Shown here: one piece after another, positions 36,182 to 44,667 of the stretch
How positions within the stretch are numbered: the first letter of the stretch is position 1
Layout: each line of letters starts with the position of its first letter
Program-made: the position numbers and the translations under genes
Source: a bacterium
GTDB taxonomy: Bacteria > Hinthialibacterota > Hinthialibacteria > H5-UNCL2
DNA: 64,000 bases
Direction of reading: 5' to 3'
Assembly: GCA_015075175.1 (NCBI GenBank)
Contig: JABTUV010000007.1
Coordinates: forward strand, 1-64,000
Notes under the pieces: model-generated
What the model saw: the letters and a program-made list of their open reading frames with translations, nothing else
The model's database searches: none
What the model was told of the DNA's origin: nothing

Positions 36182-37108
36182 ATGCCACAGATTACCGCCG
36201 TATCCCTCGTCTCCGCGGTACTCGTCTCCTGGAACCGCCGGCAGCAACTGCGCGCCGCCCTGGACAGCCTTTTTGCCCAGAATTATCCCGAACTGGAAGT
36301 TCTTGTGGCCGACAACGGCTCCACCGACGGCACGTCCGAGATGCTGGCGTCCGATTACGCCGGGCGCGTAACCGTCCTGCCGATGGGCCGCAACGTGGGT
36401 CCGGCGGTAGCGCGCAACGCCGCCGTCGCCGCCGCACGCGGGACCTACCTCCTCTTCATGGACTCCGACGCCGTTCTGCTCACGCCCAAGGCCATCGCCA
36501 ACCTGGTCGCCCAGCTGGAGCGCGAAGCGCGCCTGGCCGCCGTGACCGGCGTCATCTATCTCGACCGCGAGTGCAGGAACGTCTGGCTCTGGGGCGGTAA
36601 GGTGGACCCTTGGGGCTACATCGACATCGCCCGCTCGCGCGGCCCGGGTCATCCCGTGGACGTCGTCTCCACCTGCTTTTCAGTCGCCCGGCGCGAATCG
36701 ATCGTGAAAGCCGGCGGGTTCGATCCGTTCTATTTCTACATGCACGAAGACACCGACCTGTTTCTCCGCATCGCGCGCATGGGCTACCGCTTCGCGGTCG
36801 ATCGCAACGTCGCCGTCTGGCACGACATGCGCCCGGATGGGCGCAAACCTACCAGCCTCTTCGACCGCGCCCGCCACTTCGAGTACCGGCGCATCTACAT
36901 GATGCTCAAGTTGTACGGTCTGTCCGGTTATCTTCGCAGCCTTCCCGGAACGCTCGGCCATTATCGCCGGCTCTTGGACGACCTGGGCGTGCCGCGCCTG
37001 ACGCGCGCGCAGGAGCTTTATCTTTTCGGCGTGATGCCGCTGGCGGTCCTATGGCTCTATGCACAGGCCAAGGCGGCGCGGCAGAAGCGCTTTCTTCCAC
37101 CCAGTTAA
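36182..37108 (+). CDS. Family 2 glycosyltransferase, 308 aa
   Basis: A GT-A fold transferase with the N-terminal VSAVLVSWNRRQQLRAALDS, the nucleotide-sugar site LVADNGSTDGT, NVGPAVARNAA and the metal-binding DxD (FMDSDA). The later HEDTDLFLRIARMGYRF contains the catalytic ED of inverting GT2 enzymes. A hydrophobic helix near the C-terminus (LFGVMPLAVLWLYAQ) may anchor it. It is likely to build surface glycan. A TTGACA at 36148 with TTGAAT 17 bases on would start transcription right at the ATG. Confidence 0.9.
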   Translation: MPQITAVSLVSAVLVSWNRRQQLRAALDSLFAQNYPELEVLVADNGSTDGTSEMLASDYAGRVTVLPMGRNVGPAVARNAAVAAARGTYLLFMDSDAVLLTPKAIANLVAQLEREARLAAVTGVIYLDRECRNVWLWGGKVDPWGYIDIARSRGPGHPVDVVSTCFSVARRESIVKAGGFDPFYFYMHEDTDLFLRIARMGYRFAVDRNVAVWHDMRPDGRKPTSLFDRARHFEYRRIYMMLKLYGLSGYLRSLPGTLGHYRRLLDDLGVPRLTRAQELYLFGVMPLAVLWLYAQAKAARQKRFLPPS

Positions 37109-37220
37109 CTGTCATTTCGACCCCAGCTGTCATTTCGACCGGAGGGCGAAATCTTTAGCCGCACATCCCGCCGGCCGCCCGGCACAGAGGAGATTTATCC
37201 CTCCGGTCGAAATGACAGCG
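37108..37220. repeat. Family A repeat cluster
   Basis: Two left halves (CTGTCATTTCGACC) followed by the element and its inverted right half (CCTCCGGTCGAAATGACAG) between the glycosyltransferase and the haem protein genes. It begins at the glycosyltransferase stop codon. Confidence 0.85.
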
Positions 37221-37281
37221 ACGGAGCATGACGACGTCGGCGCGTTGATTTATCGCAACAGGCGGTTTAGACTTCCCGACC

Positions 37282-38679
37282 ATGAAGCGCCCTCTCGTGT
37301 TCGTTCTGGTACTCACCTTCGCCGTCCTCGCAATTTTTCTTTTCTTGCGCCGGCGCGACGCCGGGAATCCCACGCCCTCACCCTGGCGCGATGCTCTCGA
37401 CCGCGTCGACCTGCGCGTCTTCCTCACCGGCCAGACCCAGAGCTACCTGGACGTCTGCGGCTGCGCCACCCGGCAGGAGGGCGGGCTGGCCCCGCGCGCT
37501 ACGCTCCTCTCTGACTTGCGCAAGCAAGCGTCCGCTACGATCTGCCTGGACGCGGGCGGACTGCTGGGGAAGTCCGAGAGTTTGGACGTGGAGCGCGCCG
37601 AGGTCAATCTCGCCGCCATGGAGGACATGAACTACGACGCCGTCCTCCTCTCCGGTCCTGATCTGGCGCGAGGCTATGAGCTTCTGGCGGGCTTGGCACA
37701 GGACAGCACGCTGGAGTTCATCAGCTGCAACGTGGCTGCGGCAGACGGCCGCGAGGCCTTCTGGAGTCCCTTTCGCATCCTGGAACGCGGCGGCCGCAAG
37801 CTTGCCGTCATCGGCCTGTCGCGCCTGTTCGGCGTTGGCCCGCCCGCCCAAGTCAACGGTTTTGTATTCCTGGAATACCTCTCGGCGTTCACCGAGGCCC
37901 GCCGGGCGCTTCAGTCCTTCGAACCTGACTTGACCCTTCTGCTCTGCGATCTCGCCCCCGGTCTGGACGACGCGGTGCTCGCTTCCCTTCCCGGCGTGGA
38001 CCTGATCCTGACCTTCGGCGTCGCCGATGCGACCGGCGCGGCGGGATCACGACCCGTGCTCTTTTCCGTCCCGAAGGGTATGCGCCTGACCTGGGCGGAC
38101 GTGGAATTCTCGTCTCTCGGCCCGCGTTTTTCCAGCGGCGAACGCTCCGTCAGCGAGGGCGTCCCCAAGGACCCGGTGGTGCAACGTCGGCTGGAGCAAT
38201 TCTACCAGCGCATCGTGGACCAATACGGCCCGTCCTCGCCGAAGCCCCTGGCCGGTTTCAAGGAGGAGAAGGATGAGAAGAACTTCTACGTCGGCGCCAC
38301 CTTCTGCAAAGACTGCCACAAACCGGAGTACGCGCAATGGGAGACGACCACGCATTCCATCGCGTATAATCTACTCTACGGACCCAACCGGCATTACGCG
38401 CCGGACGTGTTCGCGTACTACGTGACCGGTTGGGGCGCGCCGACCGGATTCCATCGCGTGGATCCGACTCATCCGTTGGCGCACGTGGGCTGCGAAACCT
38501 GCCACGGCCCCGGCGGCAGGCACCTGGAGAGTGAGAAAAAGGAGGACATCCGCGGCAAGGTGGGCAAAGACGTATGCCTGGCCTGCCACGTACCGGCCTG
38601 GGACCCGCACTTTGAGCGGGAGTACGATCAGAAGCTGAAAGCGGTGCTGCACCGGCCTGCGAAGGACGCTGGAGATTAG
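37282..38679 (+). CDS. Membrane-anchored phosphoesterase-like protein with three c-type haem sites
   Basis: A 465-residue exported protein with an N-terminal anchor (VFVLVLTFAVLAIFLFL). Residues 40-290 resemble UshA/5'-nucleotidase-type phosphoesterases (VFLTGQTQSYLDVCGC, LDAGGLLGKSESL, YDAVLLSGPDLARG, FISCNV), though the usual His/Asp metal ligands are degenerate. The C-terminal part is a cytochrome c554-like region with CKDCH (residue 342), CETCH (404) and CLACH (432). Extra His residues (HSIAYNLL, HPLAH) could be distal ligands. The CGC pair near residue 60 is an oddity shared by this architecture. It would act in the periplasm in electron transfer; partners are not visible. Confidence 0.85.
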   Translation: MKRPLVFVLVLTFAVLAIFLFLRRRDAGNPTPSPWRDALDRVDLRVFLTGQTQSYLDVCGCATRQEGGLAPRATLLSDLRKQASATICLDAGGLLGKSESLDVERAEVNLAAMEDMNYDAVLLSGPDLARGYELLAGLAQDSTLEFISCNVAAADGREAFWSPFRILERGGRKLAVIGLSRLFGVGPPAQVNGFVFLEYLSAFTEARRALQSFEPDLTLLLCDLAPGLDDAVLASLPGVDLILTFGVADATGAAGSRPVLFSVPKGMRLTWADVEFSSLGPRFSSGERSVSEGVPKDPVVQRRLEQFYQRIVDQYGPSSPKPLAGFKEEKDEKNFYVGATFCKDCHKPEYAQWETTTHSIAYNLLYGPNRHYAPDVFAYYVTGWGAPTGFHRVDPTHPLAHVGCETCHGPGGRHLESEKKEDIRGKVGKDVCLACHVPAWDPHFEREYDQKLKAVLHRPAKDAGD

Positions 38680-38757
38680 GGACAGCCGCTCACGAGGCTT
38701 CGCCTCAGCCATGGACGGTGGAATCGGGGAGCCTGCAAGCCACGTCGCCGCTCGCCA

Positions 38758-39145
38758 GCCGTCCTCTCGATACGCGGCGCGAATTATCTCCTCGCATCTC
38801 AAGTTGGTGTGTCCGCGCGCCGCTACTCGAGGACTCGGGCCTTCCTTGGGCTCGAATTAATGCGCGATATTCCTGTTCTTCGCAGCAGCTCCCATGGGGG
38901 CCTGCTTTGGAGACGCATTACTACGTCGGCCACGCTTTACCTGGCATCGAGAAGCCGTAGTTGCCCAGCCTGCTGCGCCCGCGCCCGACTTCCCAAGCCA
39001 GGTATTTCCCGGCCGCCGTAGTAACTCTGCCATGTTCGGACAAAACTCCCACGTAAAAGAAAACCCGAGTCCTCGAGTAGCGGCGCGCCCGATCGCCTGC
39101 CTGAACTGCGAGATGGGACTTCGCGCCGCGTATCGAGAGGACGGC
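38758..39145. repeat. Nested family D inverted element, 388 bp
   Basis: The outer arms (38758-38783 and 39120-39145) are perfect 26 bp complements containing CCTCTCGATACGCGGC. The inner arms (38815-38839 and 39064-39088) are perfect 25 bp complements containing GCCGCTACTCGAGGACTC. About 225 bases of non-repeated sequence with no supported gene lie inside. Just outside, a further pair (CGCTCACGAGGCTTCGCC near 38687 and its imperfect complement near 39195) suggests a third shell. Confidence 0.9.
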
Positions 39146-39210
39146 ATGAAGGCGAGCGGCCCGCCTTCGGAGCTGCCTTGGTCTTCCTTCTCCACGAGGC
39201 AGGCGAAGCC

Positions 39211-40490
39211 TCACGAGCGACTTTCCCAGAGTTCCACCACCCGCTTGTACACCTCGACCCCGCTGTCGCTGTTGGTCATCACCACGATGCCGCTGCCGTC
39301 CGTCGGATCAAAGCGTGAAATACAGCGGAAGCCGGCGCCGTTGGCCCCGCCGTGGAAATAGTAGCGCCCGTCCTCGCCCTCATGGATGTGCCAGGCCAGC
39401 CCGCAGCGCGTCGTCTCGTCCTTGCGGCTCTGGGGAACCAGCATCGCCTCGCGCATTGCGTTCGACAGCATGTGCGCGCCGCGCGGACGCGGCGCCATCA
39501 TGGCGCAGAGCAACCGGCTGTACTCAACCGGCGTCGTATAGAGCGAAAACGCCGTGTTGCCGCGACGGTAATGCGCGAAATTCTTCAACTCCCCCTCGCG
39601 GTTGTGGCCCATCGCGTAGCTCGTCTCATATTCGTCGCGCCACTCGTAGCTGCTGCGCGCCATGCCCAGCGGCCGCATCAACACGTGCTGCATCCAGTCG
39701 TTGATCGCCTCGCCCGTCAGATGCTCGACGACCGCTTGCAGATAGGTAAAGCCTTCGCCCGAGTAGGTCCATTTCTCGCCCGGTCGGGCGATCAGCTTCA
39801 GCGGCCCGCCCCGCAGCCATCCGCCCGGCCGCCAGTTGGGCAGGCCCGTGGTGTGCGCGAGCACCATCCGCGCAGTGATCCGGCCCGCTTCCGGCTGGTC
39901 CGGGAGGTAGGGCGAAGGCAGATAGGCATCCAGCGGCCGGTCCAGGTCCAGTCGGCCCTCTTCCACCAGCTTGAGCACGGCGTAGGCGAAAAGCGCCTTG
40001 CTCATGGAGCACGCCTCGAAGACGGAATCCTCCGTGATCGGTTCGTCTCCGGTCGCGGCGCGCACGCCCAGCTCGGCGTGCCAGACCGTGCGCCGGTTGC
40101 GGATGACGGCGATCCCCACGCCCGGCACGTTGTAGCGCGCCATCCAGACGGGCGTCTTGTCACGAATGGCGGTATACAGGTTGCGCGCATGACTGGGCGA
40201 GGGAATTGCCGGGAAGCCTTCATGGTTGCTCCGTAGCGTGTCAACGACACGATCTCTCCGTCTCGGCTCGCGTCCAACCGGGCCGCCAACGCCGGAACAG
40301 CGTAGCGGCCATCCGACATTTTCACCATCAGACACGGCTCATGGTCGCTGAGCGTCAACGTCAGCCTTCCGTCAGTGTTGTCAATCTCAACAGAGGTTTC
40401 CGCGTCCAGCCAGTAGCGGCCGGACGGCTCCGCGCACCAACCCGCCGCCGCGGAAGCGAGAACGAGAGTAAGGATGAGCGCCCTGCCCAT
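39211..40490 (-). CDS. Exported beta-lactamase-fold serine hydrolase, one frameshift
   Basis: A class C beta-lactamase/esterase-type protein of about 426 residues. The ATG at 40490 follows a G-rich ribosome site and a signal peptide (MGRALILTLVLASAAAGWC). About 90 residues of a small beta domain follow. At about 40205 the frame shifts into the hydrolase domain: SxxK is CSMSKALF, the Tyr motif is TYSGEGFTYL, and HGG is FHGGANGAGF. Such enzymes hydrolyse esters, D-peptides or beta-lactams; the substrate is not predictable. It is convergent with the haem protein gene across the 388 bp repeat. Confidence 0.87.
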
Positions 40491-40618
40491 GTTCGACCCC
40501 CCCCTCGCGTGATGCTCGGGAGCATAGCTCAGAAACGCCTCCCCGGCAACCGTACTTGCGCAGCGCCTTGTCCCGAGTAGGCCGCGGGCCGTAGCGAGAG
40601 ATGCTGCGCGCGCCGCCC

Positions 40619-40665
40619 TATTGGTCCCATCGGTCCCATACGTCCTATCCGTCCTATTCTCCCCT
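40619..40665. repeat. Family F short repeat, with a family D fragment just upstream
   Basis: TTGGTCCCATCGGTCCCATA and CGTCCTATCCGTCCTATTC repeat a roughly nine-base unit also seen at 12157. A diverged family D piece (CCCGAGTAGGCCGCGGG ... CGTAGCGAGAG) lies at 40570-40600. Confidence 0.6.
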
Positions 40666-40687
40666 CCCCGCCCCTCAAGGGAAAACC

Positions 40688-40717
40688 TTGACGGCCCGGT
40701 CGCCGCTCCGTTATGGT
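40688..40717 (+). promoter_or_regulatory. Candidate promoter of the sugar ABC permease gene
   Basis: TTGACG (40688-40693), 18 bases, then TATGGT (40712-40717), about 60 bases before the ATG. Confidence 0.45.
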
Positions 40718-40780
40718 CAGGCGTCGAGTCCCTGTCGGGACTCATTCCGAATCCATTCCCGCGGAGCCGCCACGGTTGCC

Positions 40781-42013
40781 ATGAACGCTGTCATCCGCTT
40801 TTTTACCACCACTCTGCCCAGGGCGGTCGGAACCTTCTTCTCCCGCTTTCCCGAGCTGTGGATCGCCGCCCTGACGACCTGCATTTTCCTCCTGCTCTTG
40901 CCGGTCAAGTTCTGGTGGGTCGTCTTCACCGTTACCGTGCTGCTGGTGGGGACCTTCCGCCGCGTACGGGAGATCCCCGCCGTACAGCGCGTGCTGAGGT
41001 TCGTCGAGCGCTACCAGAGCTACCTCGGCTTGATTCTGATTTTCATTCTCGGCATCGTGGTCTGCCAGATCAACGCTCCCACCGACCGCGACGGCAACCC
41101 CTACAACCCCTTCCTGACCGCCCGCAACCAGACCAACGTGCTGCGGCAGGTCAGCATCAACGGCGTTTTGGCGGTCGGCATGACGGGCGTCATCCTGGCC
41201 GCCGGCATCGACCTGTCGGTCGGGGCGGTGCTGGCCCTGTGCGCGGTCGCGGCCGCCGACCTTTTGCGCTACTACCAGTGGCCGGTGGTCGCCGTCATCC
41301 CCGCGGTCCTGCTCTTGGGCTTCGCGTGCGGTCTGACCAACGGGTTGCTCGTGACCAAGGCGCGCCTGCAACCTTTTATCGCTACCCTGGCCATGTTCAG
41401 CATGGCGCGCGGCTTGGCCAAGTACTGGGGCGTCTGGCACGGCGGCGGCAACCAACTCATCGGCCTCTCCCCGCAGGAGATCATCGGCGGCCAGACCGTC
41501 CACTACGACAACATCCGCCAGTTCCTCTTTTTGGCGTCCAACATCGGCGGGGGCCTGAAGTTCCAGAGCGTCATCTTTATCACCGTGGTCGCGCTGGGCA
41601 TTTTCACGCTCAACAAGACCCGCTTTGGGCGCTACATCTACGCCATCGGGGGCAACGAGGAGGCGGCGCGGCTCTCGGGCATCAACGTGACCTTCGTCAA
41701 GAATTGGGTGTTCGCCATCTGCGGACTTCTGGCGGGCGTGGCCGGACTGGTTTACGCCGCCGACCTGCAGTCGGGCGACCCCAACGCCGGATTCGGTTTC
41801 GAGTTGGACGCCATCGCCGCCGTCGTCATCGGCGGAACCAGCCTGATGGGCGGCGTCGGCGGCATGGTGGGGACCCTTCTGGGCGCCTTGATTATCGGCT
41901 ACATTAATAATATCATGGCGCTCAAGGGTTTGGGTTCCGAGCTGCAATTCATCCTTAAGGGCATTATCATCGTCTTGGCGGTGATGCTGCAGCGGAGCAA
42001 GAAGGCCGGTTGA
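40781..42013 (+). CDS. Ribose-type ABC transporter permease
   Basis: A 410-residue member of the RbsC/branched-chain permease family with about ten hydrophobic segments. Diagnostic regions are VGMTGVILAAGIDLSVGAVL, GLTNGLLVTKARLQPFIATL, FGRYIYAIGGNEEAARLSGI and VVIGGTSLMGGVGGMVGTLL. The N-terminal 90 residues, with two extra helices before the core, are longer than in RbsC. It imports a sugar with the binding protein at 42475. No ATP-binding subunit is encoded nearby, so the ATPase must be supplied from elsewhere. Confidence 0.9.
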   Translation: MNAVIRFFTTTLPRAVGTFFSRFPELWIAALTTCIFLLLLPVKFWWVVFTVTVLLVGTFRRVREIPAVQRVLRFVERYQSYLGLILIFILGIVVCQINAPTDRDGNPYNPFLTARNQTNVLRQVSINGVLAVGMTGVILAAGIDLSVGAVLALCAVAAADLLRYYQWPVVAVIPAVLLLGFACGLTNGLLVTKARLQPFIATLAMFSMARGLAKYWGVWHGGGNQLIGLSPQEIIGGQTVHYDNIRQFLFLASNIGGGLKFQSVIFITVVALGIFTLNKTRFGRYIYAIGGNEEAARLSGINVTFVKNWVFAICGLLAGVAGLVYAADLQSGDPNAGFGFELDAIAAVVIGGTSLMGGVGGMVGTLLGALIIGYINNIMALKGLGSELQFILKGIIIVLAVMLQRSKKAG

Positions 42014-42154
42014 TTCAGGACCGGCCGACGACTTCGATTGCTCGTTCACAGGGAAAGGTGCACGAAAGTAGCCGTTCACGAATCGATCGTGGGCGACGAT
42101 GGACCAATTCTACTGAGACAGCCCTTCGTGTTTGAAGGGAAAGGAGTAACAGCC

Positions 42155-42289
42155 ATGTTGCACAAGTTGTTGGTATTGGTTGTGGTGATTGGTTTGACCT
42201 TAGCGGCGGTTGGGTGCGGCAAGGGCACAAGCACGCCCGCCCCCACGACGCCTCCCGCCACACCGACGCCAGCCGCACCGGCTATGTAA
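42155..42289 (+). CDS. Small Pro/Thr-rich lipoprotein, 44 aa
   Basis: ATG 42155 follows AAAGGAG by eight bases. A signal peptide (LLVLVVVIGLTLAAVGC) ends in a lipobox (AVGC). The mature peptide is only about 25 residues of Thr, Pro and Ala (GTSTPAPTTPPATPTPA). It sits between the permease and the binding protein genes; that binding protein has the same type of Pro/Ala-rich segment after its lipobox. Role unknown. Confidence 0.7.
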   Translation: MLHKLLVLVVVIGLTLAAVGCGKGTSTPAPTTPPATPTPAAPAM

Positions 42290-42340
42290 GCCAGCGATGG
42301 GCGGTCCGGTCGCGGTTGACCAGATCGGATGAGAACCGAA

Positions 42341-42378
42341 CCGGGCGGAGAGGCCGTTGCTTCGTCCCCTCCGCCCGG
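42341..42378 (+). terminator. Hairpin between the small lipoprotein and binding protein genes
   Basis: A perfect 10 bp stem CCGGGCGGAG/CTCCGCCCGG (42341-42350 with 42369-42378) without a strong T run. It could attenuate or stabilise the transcript, allowing different levels of the permease and binding protein. Confidence 0.5.
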
Positions 42379-42474
42379 AATTCTTGCGGTTACCACCGCC
42401 GCAAAGGCCGCCAAGAGGAGACAGGGTGGATTTTCAGGAGGGCGAGACAGAAAGAAATGCGAAAGGAGACGATG

Positions 42475-43569
42475 ATGGCCAGAAAGAGCTTGATGTTAAC
42501 CGTCGTTCTGGGATTCGGGTTGTGGCTGATGGGATGCGAGTCGGGCAAGCCCAAGAGCGCGGAATCGCCGGCGGCGGCGCCCACGCCGGCCGGGACCGTC
42601 GAGTCGCAACCGGTCGCCCCGCCGGCCCAGCCAGCCACCGGCGCGGAGGCCCAGCCCGCACCCGCGCCCGCGCGCAAGTGGCGCGTCGGTTTCTCCCACA
42701 GCAACTACCAGGAACCCTGGCGCATCGCCATGAAAAAAGCCGCCGAGCGCGAAGCCGAAAAGTACAAGGACATCTTGGACTTTGAAATCCACGACGGCCG
42801 CGGCGACAATACCGTCCAGAAGGCCAATACCGAGGCCATGCTCACCAAGGGCATCGACCTCCTCATCATCTCCCCTCACGAGGCCGCGCCCCAGACGCCT
42901 CCCGTCGCCGAGGCCTACAACCGCGGCATCAAGGTCCTGGTCCTGGACCGCAAGATCGTCGGCGACACCTACAACTGCTTCATCGGCGGCGACAACGTCC
43001 AGATCGGCCAGGAGGCCGGCAAGTGGGCGGTCGAACAGTTCAAGGGCAAGGAGATGAGTGACGTCAAGACGGTGATCCTGCAGGGCCAGTCGGGCGCGAC
43101 CCCGACCAAGGAGCGGCAGGACGGCTTCATGAGCGTCATCAACGAGTGGAACGCCGGCGAGGGCAATACGCCCAAGTTCACCATTGTCTTCAACCAGATC
43201 TGCGACTACGACCGCGACAAGGCCAAGACCCAGATGGAGAACGCGTTGCAGGCCAATCCGCGCATCGACCTGGTGTATGCCCACAACGATCCCATGGCCA
43301 TCGGCGCCTATCTTGCCGCCAACGCGGCCGGCCGGCGCGGCGAGATGAAGATCATCGGCATCGACGCCCTTTGCGACCCGGACGGCGGGGTGCAGGCCGT
43401 CATCGACGGCAAGATCGACGTCACCTTCGTTTATCCGCCCCTGGGCAAGGAGGCCATCGAACTGGCGGTCAAACTCCTCCGCAACGAGCCGGTCGAAAAG
43501 AACATCTCGCTGCCCACGATCCGCATCGACAGCACCAACGCCGCCAGCTACATGGAGGCCAACAAGTAG
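42475..43569 (+). CDS. Sugar ABC transporter substrate-binding lipoprotein
   Basis: A 364-residue periplasmic binding protein of the RbsB/LacI-like class. ATG 42475 has AAAGGAG seven bases upstream; ATG 42472 is also possible. A signal peptide ends in the lipobox LMGC. A 45-residue Ala/Pro linker precedes the first lobe, WRVGFSHSNYQEPWRIAMKK. LLIISPHEAAPQTPPVAEAY, DRKIVGDTYNCFIGGDN and LVYAHNDPMAIGAYLAA follow family order. The ligand is probably a pentose or similar sugar; the exact ligand cannot be read. It works with the permease at 40781. Confidence 0.92.
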   Translation: MARKSLMLTVVLGFGLWLMGCESGKPKSAESPAAAPTPAGTVESQPVAPPAQPATGAEAQPAPAPARKWRVGFSHSNYQEPWRIAMKKAAEREAEKYKDILDFEIHDGRGDNTVQKANTEAMLTKGIDLLIISPHEAAPQTPPVAEAYNRGIKVLVLDRKIVGDTYNCFIGGDNVQIGQEAGKWAVEQFKGKEMSDVKTVILQGQSGATPTKERQDGFMSVINEWNAGEGNTPKFTIVFNQICDYDRDKAKTQMENALQANPRIDLVYAHNDPMAIGAYLAANAAGRRGEMKIIGIDALCDPDGGVQAVIDGKIDVTFVYPPLGKEAIELAVKLLRNEPVEKNISLPTIRIDSTNAASYMEANK

Positions 43570-43605
43570 AACCGACCGGCTGAAGACCCACCAAGGAATA
43601 TGCCA

Positions 43606-43632
43606 AGCGGCCCGAAACCTCGGGCCGCTTTT
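43606..43632 (+). terminator. Intrinsic terminator after the binding protein gene
   Basis: An 8 bp GCGGCCCG/CGGGCCGC stem (43607-43614 with 43621-43628) followed by TTTT, about 37 bases after the stop codon. Confidence 0.85.
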
Positions 43633-43652
43633 GCTTGGTGCCGCGGCTGTCC

Positions 43653-43777
43653 CCGTACTCGTGCTCGTACTCGTAATCGATTACGATGCTGCCGCCTCGC
43701 ATCCGGTCATGTGGAGTGCGGCTGCTTGCTGCCTCGTCCCCCGCGAAACGGCCGCGGCAGCACGCATTCGCACTCCA
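43653..43777. repeat. Hexamer array and family H inverted element
   Basis: A run CGTACTCGTGCTCGTACTCG (about 43653-43675) is a hexamer-type array also seen near 58473 and 60765. It is followed by an inverted pair, TGGAGTGCGGCTGCTTGC (43712) and its imperfect complement ending GCACTCCA (43777). Nothing else is seen in the 350-base gap apart from the promoter at 43862. Confidence 0.65.
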
Positions 43778-43861
43778 AACGGATATTATGATAGATTTTG
43801 TGGTATTGATATGAATTATGAAGCATTATCGAGAAAAATAAAGCGCTTTTATGAAAAAGGC

Positions 43862-43889
43862 TTGACGACGTAATATGCCGCATTATAAT
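43862..43889 (+). promoter_or_regulatory. Strong promoter of the HTH-PTS IIA gene
   Basis: TTGACG (43862-43867), 16 bases and a perfect TATAAT (43884-43889). It has the same -35 hexamer and spacer length as the promoter inside each CRISPR repeat. The predicted start near 43896 makes the ATG at 43898 unlikely as start codon. Confidence 0.75.
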
Positions 43890-43918
43890 TCACTTGGATG
43901 ATTGGAGAACCTCGACGC

Positions 43919-44635
43919 ATGATGCGATACAAAGACGATATCATGACCACGCAGGACGTGGCCCGCTATATTAAGATGAACGAGCGGACCGTCCTCAAGC
44001 TGGCCCAAGAGGGCAAGATCCCCGCCATGAAAGTGGCCAGCCAATGGCGCTTCAAGAAGAGCCTGATCGACGAGTGGCTGGACATGGAGATGAAGAACTT
44101 CTCCAGGGAGCAACTGGAGGAGATCGGCGCCCAGGGTCCCATCGTCGACGTCGCCCATCTCGTCAATCCCCGTCTCGTGATTCCCGAACTTACCGCAACC
44201 GACAAAGAAGGCGTCTTGGAGGAGCTGGTCGGCCAACTGGACGAACTGGACTATCCGGTGTACTTGGACCGGATTCTCTCAGCCGTGCAATTGCGGGAAA
44301 AGACGTTTACCACCGGGATGCCGGGCGGGGTGGCGTTGCCGCATCCGCGCAACGTCAAGGAGATGCGGCTGACGCAGTCGCACCTGGTCGTCGGGCGCTC
44401 CACGCCGGGGGTGGACTTCGGCGCCATGGACGGCAAGCCCACCTATCTGTTCTTTCTGCTCTGCGCCAACAACGAGAAGTCGCACTTGAAGCTCTTGGCG
44501 CAGTTGTCGATGCAGTTGCGGATTGCCGAGAACGTGGCCCGGCTGCGCGCCGCCGCCGGCCATGCGGGACTCTTGGCGGCGCTGGAGGAAGTGTTCGGCG
44601 CCGGCCTGGGTTCCGCACGCGCCGCCAATCAATGA
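43919..44635 (+). CDS. Helix-turn-helix / PTS IIA fusion regulator
   Basis: The first 55 residues are an excisionase-type winged helix (MTTQDVARYIKMNERTVLKL, then KVASQWRFKKSLIDEWLD). Residues about 85-235 are a PTS EIIA-2/PtsN-like domain with the phosphorylatable His in GGVALPHPRN. Such fusions are thought to link DNA binding to phosphotransfer state. The start at 43919 is preferred over 43898 because the promoter start falls at about 43896 and GGAG lies upstream; 43943 is also possible. It ends 32 bases before the zinc-ribbon gene. Confidence 0.85.
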   Translation: MMRYKDDIMTTQDVARYIKMNERTVLKLAQEGKIPAMKVASQWRFKKSLIDEWLDMEMKNFSREQLEEIGAQGPIVDVAHLVNPRLVIPELTATDKEGVLEELVGQLDELDYPVYLDRILSAVQLREKTFTTGMPGGVALPHPRNVKEMRLTQSHLVVGRSTPGVDFGAMDGKPTYLFFLLCANNEKSHLKLLAQLSMQLRIAENVARLRAAAGHAGLLAALEEVFGAGLGSARAANQ

Positions 44636-44667
44636 GGACAATCCACCTCGTTAACGGGAGTCGATAG

